Shown: positions 17,209-28,159, counted from the first letter of the stretch. The stretch: 39,834 bases of DNA from Xanthoparmelia taractica (GCA_033085395.1 JANQBS010000325.1:1-39834), one strand, 5' to 3'. The notes: generated by a model not told the origin, from the sequence alone. A program made the numbers and translations.

Positions 17209-20200
17209 ATGGCATACGCTCAGCAGCCGCGATACGGCGCCACATCAAGACCGCCACACCAAAACCATCAGCTCCCTTATGGGTACTCTGGGGAACCTTA
17301 CGCTACCAAAAATGGTTACGGCACCAGAAGCCAAGCCGTAGAGTTCAATGGCAGTTCTCGACATAGGCCTCCACTGGAATATCAAGAGAGTAGGGAGCCA
17401 CCGAGTGGAACCTACGGATACAATGAGGATTGGCCAGATCAAGACCACTTCTATGATGGTGAAAATGGACGGTACGAAGGCAGGGGCCAAAACAGGGGGC
17501 GAGGGCGGCTGCCCCCGCACCAGCTGCAAGAGAGACCAATAGAGGCAGGACGACACCTTCGCCATGATCCTCGAAGTCGAGGCCCACCACCTGGTAGAGG
17601 ACGCTACCGTCAGCAGGACCTGTATTACCAGTCGAATCAGTATCGTGAGCCACAAGGTTATAAACAGCATTATCAATCAGAAGAAATGTACCACAATGGC
17701 TCACAGGAACACGGAAACGGTGAGTATGAATATGATGAGTTCTCTTCCGAGACCCCGAGAACCTGGACACCAACGCAGCATTACAATCGCCCTCCTCACA
17801 GCGACGACCGCGCTTACGTGGACCCCGAATACAACGTGGGATATCCCCAGCAAGACCGCGGAGGTCCAAGTGACAGTAGGGTGCTGGAAGCGTCTGCACA
17901 TAGGTTCAACCGTGACCAGCACAACTCTACCAGACCTCAAAACCTTCAGCAACTGAAACCCTGTGAGTCAGCCAAAGCGCGACAGAAGGCTACATCATTC
18001 ATATCGAAACGACAGCTGACAGTTGATTCAGCTACTGATAGGACTTATGAAGCGCCAATATCTCCCGATACAGTGGCTTGGGACAACCCCTTTCCAACGT
18101 TTCCCATGAGGCCTAGTAGGGCCGAACATGCAAATGCTTCCGCGGGATCAATGAACTTGCGTGATGAGTCGCAGCAAGACACGATTTACGACCACAGATC
18201 CCAGACCGCAAGTAGCAAGGGCAGCTATGCCATTTCACCTGGTGGCAAAGAGAAGCTCAACGGAAACGATTTCCAACATCCTTCCAAACCCCCGCCCGTG
18301 GCTATGTTGGAAGCAAGTCCCAACAGCAAAGGCGGAGGATACTTCGATCCGCGACCACAGCTTGAAAGGGATGCCGCGCAGTACCGAGAAACAGCACATG
18401 ACAGGCCTAGAATACGCGACAATGGGCGTCGTGGTGCGCGGATAGATCAAATCAAGCCAATAACCAACGGTCGACACTCAGAAGACAATCGGACAAGACC
18501 ATCACTTCCGATGGCATCCGGAATGGATGGAGGCTATGAGCGAAGTAGGACGTTGCCAACGGCATTGTCTGAAGCAGCACTGGTTCCTGGTCGCCCATCA
18601 GGTCCGTCAACCTGGCAGGAGCCAGGTTCCGTTGCTGGCTATCACGGCCCCGCGGACAGAGGGTATACGCCAACGAGTCCAGTCAATAGGTCTCAGCAAA
18701 GATCATTCCCTCAGTCTCAAGCCTACCTGGATGAAAATAGACCAGCACAGGTTGACGCCGTGGTGCATGCCCAAAGCACGGATTTTTGTCAGCCACACTC
18801 CCAAAAGGATAGCCTTGGGGAATTCTTTGACACTTATTATGACGCACCGCAAGACGACCACCAGCCATATCTGCCCGATAAAGATCGACACCGCCGACTT
18901 CCTGCTGACGAAGATATGCCAAACTTTGACCGCGAAGCTGCGCCAAGCGATGGTCGTCGACGAGGGTTGACCATCGAGGAGCATCTCCAGCCCCAGCCAA
19001 GGAGTCAAGGAATGTCCCCATTTTCTGTCCCTCCACGGGAAGACGTCCGCGGAGACCGGAGGCAAGGACCATCTTCGGATCCGAGACATCCCCGGAGTCG
19101 ATCGCAGCCTAATCTTAAAGACCGGCGGTCACCAAGGCCACCGCTCGATGATGGGTTCGACTTTGGAGTGCCGGGAAGCCCAAACGGACCGCCTGCGACA
19201 GCTCCCGCTCGAAACGAGTATGGAGCTAGCCCTAACACCACTATGACCTCTTCGAGGAGAAGATTGGACCAATATCAACCAGACCACCAGTCTCAAGGGT
19301 CGCTGCCGCCAAATGGACCCAAGGATTACAACCGGACACATTTCCCAGTTCCCGTACCCGGTCAACCCTCATGGGCATATCAAAGCAACGGGCTATCTGA
19401 CCGGTATCGTTCGCCGCCGGCGCAGAACCGTCGGATGGGACCGCCAGATGGTAAAACGTCTCCGATCAATCACCAAGCAAACCCCACGCAGGACCCTGCC
19501 ACGTCGACCTCAAACCCAGATGCACTACCGTCGCATCCGATGCCTATCAGACCGGGTTTAATGCAAAGCTTTCCCTTAAATCAAAGCCCGAAGCCAATTC
19601 CTCTCCGGCAGTACGACTCCACCCCCTCGTCCATGCAACCATCAAGTCCAAGCAAGATTTCAGGATCCTCGCATACGATAGACCACAAAAAACAGTCTGT
19701 GCCAGTGACACATCAGGAACTTGAAAGGCTTAAGCAGGCAACGATGAGGAACCCTGAAGATCAAAAAAGTCAACTAATCTTGGCTAAGAAAATGGTCGAA
19801 GCGGCTTCTGTCCTGGTTGATGAGCGAACCGATCCACGAACACGTAATAAAAGTCGTGAAAAATACATCCTAGATGCTCACAAGATCGTTAAGAAACTTT
19901 CCAACAACGGGTATAGCGAAGCCACGTTCTACCTAGCAGACGCGTACAGCCGCGCATCATTAGGCTTGGAATCTGACACTCGAGAGGCTTTCAAGCTCTA
20001 TCAATCAGCGGCGAAGGAGGGCCATGCTCAAGCCGCCTACCGAGTAGCGGTATGCTGCGAGATAGGACATGAAGAAGGTGGAGGTACGAGCCGGGACGCC
20101 GTGAAAGCTATGCAGTGGTATAAGAGAGCGGCGACCCTGGGAGATACGCCTGCCATGTACAAGATGGGTATCATTTCATTGAAGGGGCTGTTGGGTCAGC

Positions 20201-20960
20201 CAAAGAACCCCAAAGAGGCCGTTATCTGGTTGAAACGAGCGGCGGAACGTGCAGATGAGGAGAATCCACATGCTTTGCACGAGCTTGTAAGTTTGCCGGT
20301 CAGGGTCAACACTGCGGGGACGGTGGAGGCTGACACTGTGTGGACCTAGGCTCTCCTGCACGAGAAACCCAGCAGCAACGAGGGCGTAACGAGGGACGAA
20401 GCCTACTCAAAGCAGCTCTTCGCTGAAGCAGCCGATTTGGGCTATAAGTTCTCGCAATTTCGTCTAGGTTGCGCGTATGAGTACGGGTTGATGGGATGCC
20501 CGGTTGACCCCAGACAAAGCATCGCTTGGTACAGCAAAGCAGCAGTGCAGGAAGAGCACCAAAGCGAACTTGCCTTGAGCGGTTGGTACCTGACGGGATC
20601 TGAAGGCGTACTGCAGCAAAGTGACATGGAGGCTTATCTTTGGGCTCGCAAAGCTGCTCAATCGGGGCTGGCCAAGGCTGAATATGCCATGGGATATTTT
20701 ACAGAAGTGGTATGTCCTGACCAACCTCACCATTCAAATCGCCGCCGCTTGTGCTTACTCCTAATTACGTAAAGGGCATCGGGGCTCCTGCAAACCTTGA
20801 AGACGCTAAGCGCTGGTACTGGAAAAGTGCCAGCCAGGGATTCGAAAAGGCAAGAGGTAGACTCGAAGAATTGAGGCGCGGAAACCCAGCGAAGCAAAAG
20901 ACTCGAGTTTCGCGATCTGCTTTGAGAAAGAACAGTGAGGGAGAGTGTACCATAATGTGA
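17209..20960 (+). CDS. chs4: Chitin synthase III activator Chs4/Skt5 with Sel1 repeats and CaaX box
   Basis: Chs4/Skt5 activates and recruits the class IV chitin synthase (Chs3 in yeast) at septa and growth sites. Three exons (17209-20286, 20350-20709, 20775-20960) give 1207 residues. Introns begin GTAAGT and GTATGT; the second ends in AAG. The start is the ATG at 17209 (M-A-Y-A-Q-Q-P-R-Y-G); the open frame upstream has only a TTG. Residues 1 to about 840 are disordered, rich in Pro, Gln, Arg, Ser and Tyr. From about residue 880 to 1190 there are Sel1-like repeats (for example A-F-K-L-Y-Q-S-A-A-K-E-G-H-A-Q-A and A-I/M-x-W-Y-K-R-A-A). The C-terminus Cys-Thr-Ile-Met is a CaaX box; yeast Chs4 is farnesylated at such a site. 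The protein is longer than yeast Chs4 because of the disordered N-terminal part, as is usual in filamentous fungi. Confidence 0.93.
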
Positions 20961-21663
20961 TCATGGAGGAATTGGGACACCGATCATTCCCCCATCTACG
21001 CTGGATTGCTGGGAAACCGTGAGGAAAAGCAACACCGCCGAGCACGGTGACTTGTGTATATCTCACTGGTGTAGTATGCTGGAGAGTCGTGAAACGTTGT
21101 ATGAAGCAATGATGAGGTTGACAGAAATCTTATTCCGAAGTAATATATGAAGCTCTTGTGAAGCACACTTTTTTGAAGCACACCTGTTGGAGCACATTCG
21201 ATGCTGTTGAATTAGGTATTAGGCCAATCTGCGCCTTCGGAGTATCAGCGGACAGCCTTTTGCTTACCGATTTGTTACCGTCCAGATCACATTGGCCGCC
21301 TTTTGGCCTGTAACAGATTCCTAATGATTACGGATGCTGTATACCTTACCTTGGTATGGGATTCCTCGGCTCCTCGGAAAGCGCGCTCCGACCATTGCCA
21401 AGAAATACTCGCCTCTGCTTTGTCAAGACTGACAGTATTGTAGTAATACACTTTGTGGAAATGTCGAGAATTGGTGACTGTCGCTTTCGTTCCCGTACTT
21501 TACCACAATATAAAAAACCACGCCCCGAGCCAAATCCTACACGTCTCACGATATCCTACCCTAATACTCACAGCCCTCCGATTTACTCGCATTCTAGACT
21601 TCAAACCAGTTTGGTTAGCCAGCCTGCGCGTTGGTTCGCCTATGTTCTAAAGTCACAAAAGTG
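20961..21663. other. Intergenic region between chs4 and the LigB-type gene
   Basis: It contains the chs4 3' end and the promoter of the next gene. A palindromic-looking ATACCTTACCTTGGTAT lies near 21340-21356. Short frames have no motif. No gene is seen. Confidence 0.45.
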
Positions 21664-22771
21664 ATGGCACCCAAAACCCCTGTTTTCTTGTGCGTTACCT
21701 CTTTGTCTCTGTGCTCTACGGGATCTTGACATCTGACCTTGTACTAAATCTTCATCGCAGCCTTTCCCATGGTGGAGTGAGTCCGTATTCAGCCGGTTCT
21801 GTTGGATTGATTGCCCTTGCTCCTGTTATGGACACCTGCGCTGACCTGTGGAATCAGCCTAATATTATGTATGATGTGGACCACCCCGCCTACGCAGAAT
21901 TGCAGGGCATAGGCAAGTATATTACTGCGAAAGTCAAGCCCGAGGCCGTCGTTGTGTTTTCCGCCCATTGGCAGGCGGAGGGATACAGCAAAATCCAAGT
22001 CAACACAAAGGAGAATGCGGACTTGATTTATGAGTAAGCCGGACACAAGAGGCTATGGCACGTCTCTTTCGATCAAGTCTTGACCAGAGCACAGTTTCTA
22101 CGGGTTCCCAGAGCACTACTACAAAGGTAATTCACAAGCATGAAGCCGGGTGTTCAGGAGAAGGCTAGGAGTGCTGACAATTCGCCAAAGAGACCTACCC
22201 AAATATTGGTAGCAAGGGAGTCGCTGAGCGAGTCATGAATTCGCTCCGATCAAACAAGATCGAGGTTGAAGCTGTCGAGAGAGGCCTGGATCACGGAGTG
22301 TGGGCGAGCTTCAAAGTGGCCTTTGATCCAGAAGAAAACCCTCTGAACGTACCACTTGTGCAGGTGTCCCTTTTCTCTTCTGAAGATCCCCATCAGCATT
22401 ACAACCTGGGCCGGGCGGTGGCCAACCTTCGCTCACAAAACATTGCCATCATTGTCTCCGGCATGGCCGTGCACAATCTCCGCGACTTCCGACTCACCAG
22501 GGGGAATTCTGGGCCGATGCCATACACCAGTAACTTTGATGAAGCCCTAAAAGACGCCGTAACCAGCGTTCCTGCAGAACGTGAGCAGAAGATGACAGAT
22601 CTCCTCAGGCGACCTGATGCGAGGCAAGCGCACCCTACATTTGATCACTTGCTACCCATCTTTGTGGGTGCAGGTGCAGCGGGAGACGACCTTGCGGAAC
22701 GGTTATGGACCTTCAAGGAAGGATCTGTGAGTTGGGCTCAGTACAGGTTCGGTGAAGTGGTGGCTGGTTAA
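21664..22771 (+). CDS. LigB-family extradiol aromatic-ring-opening dioxygenase (DODA-like)
   Basis: This class III extradiol dioxygenase family opens catechol-type rings; members include bacterial YgiD and plant DOPA 4,5-dioxygenase. The real substrate here cannot be told. Five exons (21664-21689, 21761-21776, 21858-22033, 22095-22126, 22191-22771) give 276 residues, normal for the family. The third and fourth are bordered by clear donors GTAAGC and GTAATT; the last intron ends in AAG. Conserved histidines: His12 in F-L-S-H-G-G-P, His51 in F-S-A-H-W-Q, His118 in L-D-H-G-V-W, His178 in A-V-H-N-L-R-D-F, and His231/His236 in H-P-T-F-D-H-L-L-P. By comparison with YgiD-type enzymes, His12, His51 and one of the last pair probably bind the metal. 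No signal peptide, so probably cytosolic. Exons 2 and 4 are only 16 and 32 nt. Confidence 0.88.
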
Positions 22772-23132
22772 AGACTTGAGATATCGGAGACTGGTATCTG
22801 AAACACATTCTCCTGGGCATCGAAGGTTTTTAGGAGGCGTAAAGCAGAGAATTCCAATCTACAGAATCAAGAGTTGAAAGTCTCGACAAAGGCGAACCTC
22901 AGCGACCAAACACCCTCATGTGTAGAACGCTAGAGGTGAAGGATCCAACGGAAGAAAACAAATTTCCAATTCTCCCACGTTGCTGTTTGAGAAGCTGGAA
23001 ACCTTAAGAAACATATATTTTGGTAGCCAGACTCCCCCAAAGCTGTGATCTTCACCGTCGGTAGCGATGTCCAAATCGTGCTCTGGGTATAGAGACTGTC
23101 TTTAAGAGACCTGTTTTCTACTCATCTCCAAA
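22772..23132. other. Intergenic region between convergent genes
   Basis: It holds the 3' ends of the LigB-type gene and of the complex I subunit gene. No other feature is recognised. Confidence 0.5.
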
Positions 23133-23584
23133 CTACAAAGGCTCCTTGACTAATCTCGTTATGATTTCTTCAATCTCATTATCGTTGAGTCCTTTTAGGT
23201 GCTAGTTAGCTGAATGAGTTCGATTTTCCCAAAGCCAGAGTCACCCTACCATTCAATGATTCCCGCTTTTCCTGGCCATATTCTTCCATGCATTAGCCCT
23301 TGCTCGAATCCCGTGCAACGACCAAAGCTCACCATATCGGGCAAAAACCATCGGTTCAGTGTTTAGCGCCTCCCTGAGCATGATCGGCGTATGCGGATTG
23401 TTCTTTTTCATGGTGGGATATGCTCTTGTGAGAAACGACCTGGCATGGGCACTTTGTTAGTGTGTGCATATACGAGAACAAAGTGCGATAACTCGGACCT
23501 TGCAGCTGCGCTGTGATCCGACCTCTGACAGAACAAGAATCGTAACTCTCTCAAAGACTTGGTGAAGGCATACTTGCCCGACAT
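23133..23584 (-). CDS. nuo-10.5: NADH:ubiquinone oxidoreductase 10.5-kDa subunit (NDUFA2/B8)
   Basis: This is an accessory subunit of the peripheral arm of mitochondrial complex I, with a thioredoxin-like fold. Four exons on the minus strand (23584-23499, 23439-23333, 23282-23250, 23191-23133) with introns of 59, 50 and 58 nt encode 94 residues, the expected size. Recognisable segments in order are M-S-G-K-Y-A-F-T-K-S-L-R-E-L-R-F-L-F-C-Q, then S-F-L-T-R-A-Y-P-T-M-K-K-N-N-P-H-T-P-I, A-R-Y-E-Y-G-Q-E-K-R-E-S-L, and N-E-I-E-E-I-I-T-R-L-V-K. The exons are too short to stand out as long frames and were found by following the family pattern across splice sites. The symbol follows Neurospora usage. 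It is divergent from the pyruvate carrier gene across 184 bp. Confidence 0.92.
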
Positions 23585-23768
23585 GGTGGAATGATAGTTG
23601 TCGATTGGAGGCAAAGCTGTGGTCCTTAGAGCGAGCTCTGAAACTAGTGCCGGAGATGGAATTTATTACGGCCGACAGGCGGCTCTTAATGTGTGCTTGA
23701 ATTCGCCGACCTCCACCATCGGCTTCAATAATAAGTTAGCTAGACTTCGCTGCTGTCTACTCATTTAC
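23585..23768. promoter_or_regulatory. Short bidirectional promoter of two mitochondrial genes
   Basis: Only 184 bp separate the start codons of the complex I subunit (minus) and the pyruvate carrier (plus). A shared promoter is the simplest reading. I see no TATA element that would settle either transcription start. Confidence 0.6.
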
Positions 23769-24445
23769 ATGTCTTCACGAGCTGGTCTGCGCTTGTTCCA
23801 GAGTGTGAGGCTCTCCCGCGCTTATACTAAAAAGCCATTGGGGAGAAGATATCAGACTGCAAATGCGACCGCTGCTCCGCCAGAAGGAATCATCCAGCGA
23901 TTATGGAACAGTCCTGTAGGAGTTAAGACTGTGCATTTCTGGTAAGAAAGTTCTATCGCATGAGTTCCTAGTGGCTCATGTCTTATAGGGCCCCGGTAAT
24001 GAAGGTACGCCTTCAAAAAGGCTCCGTACCATCAGTGAACCTCGCAATTGACTGCGAGACAGTGGAGCATTGTCCTCGCCGGTGTTAGTGACTTTGCTCG
24101 GCCAGCTGAAAGCCTATCCCTTTTTCAGAACATCGCTCTCACAGCCACGGGCGTGATTTGGACTCGGTGGTGTTTCGTTATCAAACCGCGGAACCTTCTG
24201 TACGAATAGACAACAGTCTAGTCCTCCTCCAGTTCGAGACTAACAACTCTCGCAGATTGGCTGCTGTGAACTTCTTCTTGGGGTGTGTGGGTGTCACGCA
24301 AGTGTCTCGGATCTTGATATATCAACGGAGTCAAAAGGCTGCTTCAGCTGCGCAAATCGCAGAGACGGACGTGCAAGATGTGGCAAACACGGTCAAGGGC
24401 ATTGCAACAAACCCCGAGGGAGCGGCTCAAAAGGCTGTTAAATGA
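23769..24445 (+). CDS. Mitochondrial pyruvate carrier subunit (MPC2/MPC3 type)
   Basis: With an MPC1-type partner it imports pyruvate across the inner mitochondrial membrane. Four exons (23769-23941, 23989-24004, 24063-24199, 24256-24445), with introns of 47, 58 and 56 nt, give 171 residues. The N-terminal 40 residues are Arg/Ser/Ala-rich and lack acids, as a matrix-targeting signal would be. The family core follows: H-F-W-A-P-V-M-K-W, D-F-A-R-P-A-E-S-L-S, A-L-T-A-T-G-V-I-W-T-R-W, I-K-P-R-N-L-L-L-A-A-V-N-F-F-L-G-C-V-G. Three hydrophobic segments fit a small membrane protein. The Ala/Glu-rich C-terminal tail is not conserved in the family. Exon 2 is only 16 nt. The ATG at 23769 is preferred over an in-frame start at 23598, which lies beyond the divergent neighbour's start. 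Confidence 0.93.
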
Positions 24446-25412
24446 GGGGTCTTTCCCATTCACCAGCATAGGAGCTTGAATTCTGGTGTTGCTGCGGACT
24501 GTCTCGTCTATGCCATGTACTTTGCCTTAGTCACACGCAAGGGTAGACACGTGAGAAAAGAAGACATATGACGTGGGAATGTTTGGCTTCCGTCAAGTTG
24601 ATTTGGACCATGATTATGTAAATCAGATTTAACCCATGAATCTCTAAGCGGAATCCCTCCAGTACAGTACTGGAGCCAATTGCTACTCCTCTCTTCATAT
24701 CAACGCGGGACGTTCATCTGAGTCCGTCAACGCCGGTATCATTCGGTACAAAGTTGTCTTGAGTTGTGCCATACCCTTGGGCCCAGGCTTGATACCCTCA
24801 GACTCAAATATCAGACATGCAAGGAGGTCAGTTACTACTAGCAATGCTTGGACTGAAAAGATCTCGTATGCTTTGCCATGTCCTTTGTGTTGTACTGTAT
24901 TTTTGCGAGACTAAACCTACGGACAAGTACCGAGGGCAGTCATGTCAGCAGTACTTGGAATTAAAAACTACGTCAAGGCCATGCCGACATTTGGCTCTCC
25001 TACGATATGGAATTGAATCACGGATCGCGGCGGTCTCCGAAGGTTGGCGAGAATAGTATGAGATCTGTTGGCGTTGTACTGGTCGAGACTTGATGTTGAC
25101 CAACGAGCCAAGCTTGCTCCGACACTAGAAGATCTAATAATATCCGATGCGCCACCCTTGAACAGCGCATGCTATGCTGAACGGTGAAGCGCTGGAATGA
25201 AAAAGCATAACGTAATGTGACGAGGCCAGGCTATGCTATATCATGAACTTGCCCGACTGCGAAAAGGCTTGACAGGCCTGGTGCTTGCCCCTCAGTGTAT
25301 GGAATGGATGAAGACCTCCCTAAATGCTGCATGATTAGAACGTCAAGTGGTAAAAAACATTCTTGACAGCGGCGGATGCTACCGAGCTTGAAACCACTGT
25401 CCCAGTTCGTCT
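24446..25412. other. Intergenic region, no gene recognised
   Basis: These 967 bases lie between the ends of two converging genes. The 79-codon plus-strand frame at 24817-25056 is Leu/Cys/Arg-rich without a motif. Composition is normal with no RIP sign. An untranslated or non-coding transcript is possible but not visible. Confidence 0.45.
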
Positions 25413-26800
25413 CTACTCATCCTTCAGATTGCAGAAATTGGTACCGAGATGAGTGTCCATCCAACTCCAGAAGCGCCAGTACCAACTTGCATTGGACCAG
25501 TCAAAGTCACCGTTCTCCGTTATAGGGGGCCCGTTGCCAATGAAATCGCCAGGGATCACGCCCCAACGTCTCAGCCACTGGACCTGTCGGTCGATCCTGG
25601 TGGGCTGAGGTAAGAATGCTTCAGTGGCAGGACGAAGTACGGTACGTGGCCGATCCGTGAAATATCTCATCATGGCAGGGTTGGAGTCGGCGGCTAACGG
25701 CTTTGCAAGGGTTTGAGTTGGAGAGGAGGACCTGTTATCTTCCGCCTGAGGTGAACGGCGGTTGCGCAGGTTGGCTTGATCCGGACCTGTGGCCGTGGCC
25801 GATGACGCCGTAGACGAGGAGCATGATAAGGTGTCAGGGGTTCGTCGTTGACTGTTTGCTTGCGTGGCAACAGGCATGCCGAAAGACCTCGGAAGTGTAG
25901 ATGTTATTCGTTGCTGAGTGACCGCATGTTGCGAGAAGGCTGCACTCAGTGTCTGTGAAGGCCTACGTGGAGGTTTGAGGCTGCCAAAGGATCCTCGCTG
26001 TTGGTCCTCTTCTCGGACTGGGATGGGCTCGTCAGTTTCGGGCCCCATGCCATTATATAGCTCGGCGTATACCCAGTGTCCGTAAACCTGTTGTGGTGAC
26101 ATCTCCACAGCTCGGTCCGCGGCTTCTGCTGAATCGCAAGTGAGTCGCACCCAGCTTTCACCTCCGGCATAATGTCTCGCCATGTCACGCTCCGTATCAG
26201 TGAGCTTTCTCGGGTGTACAAAAGGCGAGCCCAGGGTGTTGGGATATCTTCGCAGTTCGCTGGGTGGTCGACGGGCGTAATCCTCGCAGATCATGCCGTG
26301 GGAAACCTTCTCGTATGTATCAATAGCCGCCCATTGGTAACTTGGAGTGAAGCCGGACAACACGATTTGTGTCGGCACTTTGACGTGCGAGGGGTGATGA
26401 TGTGAGGCATCATGGCCATCGCTCTGAGTTCGCGTAGGTGCAGTCGTCTGCTGCTGCGATTCAACAGCTCTCTGAGTATCGTAATTCATGGCTGACACGA
26501 AACCATCCAAGGTAGGATTGATTTCTTTCTTTGCTGGAGTTGCGCTTCTCGTTCTCGGCGAAGTCTTGCGTCGTGTTGATTTTCCGAATGCACCTTTCTC
26601 TTCCACGACCCGTTTCTGAACACGCGGGGCGTTAGGATGACCACTACACTGAGATCAGTAAGTCGGAATGAAGAAACATGGGGAGAAAATTACCTTGGAT
26701 ACTCCAGGGCGTATGGTAGCTTGCCTCCTTTGCCATCGGGGGCTCGCTCTTCGAAAGGTACTGCATGGAATTGCGTTGGTCGGCCAGTGCCTGGTAACAT
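25413..26800 (-). CDS. Nup53/Nup35-like nucleoporin (RRM_NUP35-type domain)
   Basis: Probable inner-ring nuclear pore protein. Two exons on the minus strand (26800-26694 and 26643-25413) with a 50-nt intron (GTAATT...TAG) encode 445 residues. The frame at 26606 opens with GTG, so the true start lies upstream; ATG 26800 gives M-L-P-G-T-G-R-P and joins in phase through Y-P-S-G-H-P-N-A-P-R-V-Q-K-R-V. Residues about 50-75 hold G-A-F-G-K-S-T-R-R. Residues about 126-235 form an RRM-like fold (I-V-L-S-G-F, W-A-A-I-D-T-Y-E-K-V-S-H-G-M-I, W-V-R-L-T-C-D-S-A-E-A-A-D-R-A-V). A Ser/Thr/Pro-rich stretch follows, then a conserved C-terminus W-Y-W-R-F-W-S-W-M-D-T-H-L-G-T. The call rests on likeness to fungal proteins annotated as Nup53. 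A further upstream exon cannot be excluded. Confidence 0.72.
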
Positions 26801-27000
26801 CTTCTGTCCCTGGTACAGGAAGGGAAGACGGAATTTTTAAACGCTCCTTGATACCAAGAGTCTTTCAAGAGCGCTACACGTACATTGATGCATAAAAGCC
26901 AGAAGAGGCACAATTTCACAAAGGTACGAAATACTTGAGATCAACACTCCTATAGGGCTGTGCCTGTGATCGTCACGCGTATAAGGTACGTGTAACGGCT
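26801..27000. promoter_or_regulatory. Presumed promoter of the Nup53-like gene
   Basis: This short stretch lies between the nucleoporin start and the repeat element at 27001. An additional 5' exon could lie here. No clear core-promoter motif is seen. Confidence 0.35.
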
Positions 27001-27585
27001 TACGGAGGTCTGCACCATAAGTCCTGGACAGCGCTAGTATTAACCCTAACCCTACTTTCGGAAAAGGCCCTATAGAAGAGGAGCCCTCCTTGTTGTATTT
27101 TAGGGGGTGTAATCTCTTTTTTCGATATTATCTTAGGGGTAATAGGGGGCCTGAGCCCAAAGTAGGTGTCAAAAAGTAAATATTAGAAAATACTTAATTC
27201 TCTATTTATATTTTATTTCAACACGACCCTTAAAGAGAGAAGTGAGAATGTTTGAATTATGGCTTTTGTTTGCGGAAGCTGAGTGCGCAGTTAATCAGCG
27301 TGTCGCGGTTTTTGTCACCCAATTTTAGTGTGATTTATGCGATAGCCGAATTCAAACCGTGACCCTTGTTTTGCAGGGCGGAATTCTTCCGGGTCTATCA
27401 AAAAGTAAATATTAGAAAATACTTAATTCTCTATTTATATTTTATTTCAATAGTAGACTAAAGTTAGGTACATATTCGAAACAGATAATTAAGCGTATCG
27501 TCCGGGTAATCCTTAAGGTAGGGCTTTATCCGATCTTGACGTGAAAGTCTTGGCATGTTCAGGACTTATGGTGCAGACCTCCGTA
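27001..27585. mobile_element. 585-bp TIR element with telomere-like repeats and an exact 53-bp direct repeat
   Basis: Terminal inverted repeats 27001-27030 and 27556-27585 match at 29 of 30 positions (TACGGAGGTCTGCACCATAA...). The flanks GTAACGGCT and GTAAACGCT could be an imperfect 9-bp target duplication, as for MULE-type elements. Just inside the left end is TTAACCCTAACCCTA (about 27040-27054). Two identical 53-bp blocks (27169-27221 and 27398-27450, starting TCAAAAAGTAAATATTAGAA) flank 176 bp. There is no transposase frame, so the element is non-autonomous. It is little affected by RIP and sits at the right border of the gene island. Fragments of the family occur at about 228, 2125-2160 and 3612 in this window. 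Confidence 0.75.
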
Positions 27586-28151
27586 GTAAACGCTTATTAT
27601 AACATGGTGACTGGAGTCGGGTTACAATGAGTATCTAAATATAAGAAGCTAATTCTTAGGAAACTACTTCTAAGGAGTATAAAGATAAATTCCTAGCGGA
27701 TTGACCCCCTATACGTTCCTTATTCGTGCGCGTAATTCTTTGACTTTTTGTAGAGAAGAGGGCGGTTTCTATAGGCGTAGTAGGGCTTGGCACGGAAGAA
27801 CGTCGGGCTTTGCTAAATAATCGCGCAGCACGGATCTTAATGCTACTCGAGCTTAATTGTATTCGTTATATATTCTAAGAACGCTTAGCTTTATACGAAG
27901 CGAGCGTATTTAACGATCTTAAATAAAAATATCGATACGTTTAATACTAATATCTTGAATCGTTTATTAAGAGATTTGAATAAATAATTATTTCAATATT
28001 TCTTTAAGTCTTTAGAAATATTTATAATATTAATAAATTCTTAAAAGTATATTTAAATTATAATAAGATTATTAAAAATAAAGAAGATAATCTAATAAAT
28101 CGTATAATTGAGATAAAGAATTTATTAATTATTTTTAAAGAGTATAAGATA
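27586..28151. other. Transition into RIP-mutated DNA
   Basis: Up to about 27840 the composition is mixed; after that CpA/TpG nearly vanish. No gene, RNA or repeat is recognised. Confidence 0.5.
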
Positions 28152-28159
28152 CTCTCGTA

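Noticed and set aside
17245..19365. Long minus-strand and shifted frames across chs4
   Set aside because: They are shadows of the single long chs4 exon and have no family likeness.
24817..25056. 79-codon plus-strand frame between two genes
   Set aside because: No motif, no coherent composition, and no splice partner.
13734..26800. Biosynthetic or defence gene cluster
   Set aside because: The seven genes are ordinary housekeeping genes on both strands, with no core biosynthetic enzyme, NLR or nuclease.
26644..26919. 91-codon minus-strand frame starting M-K-L-C-L-F
   Set aside because: It overlaps the first exon of the Nup53-like gene in another frame; the spliced frame gives the conserved continuation.
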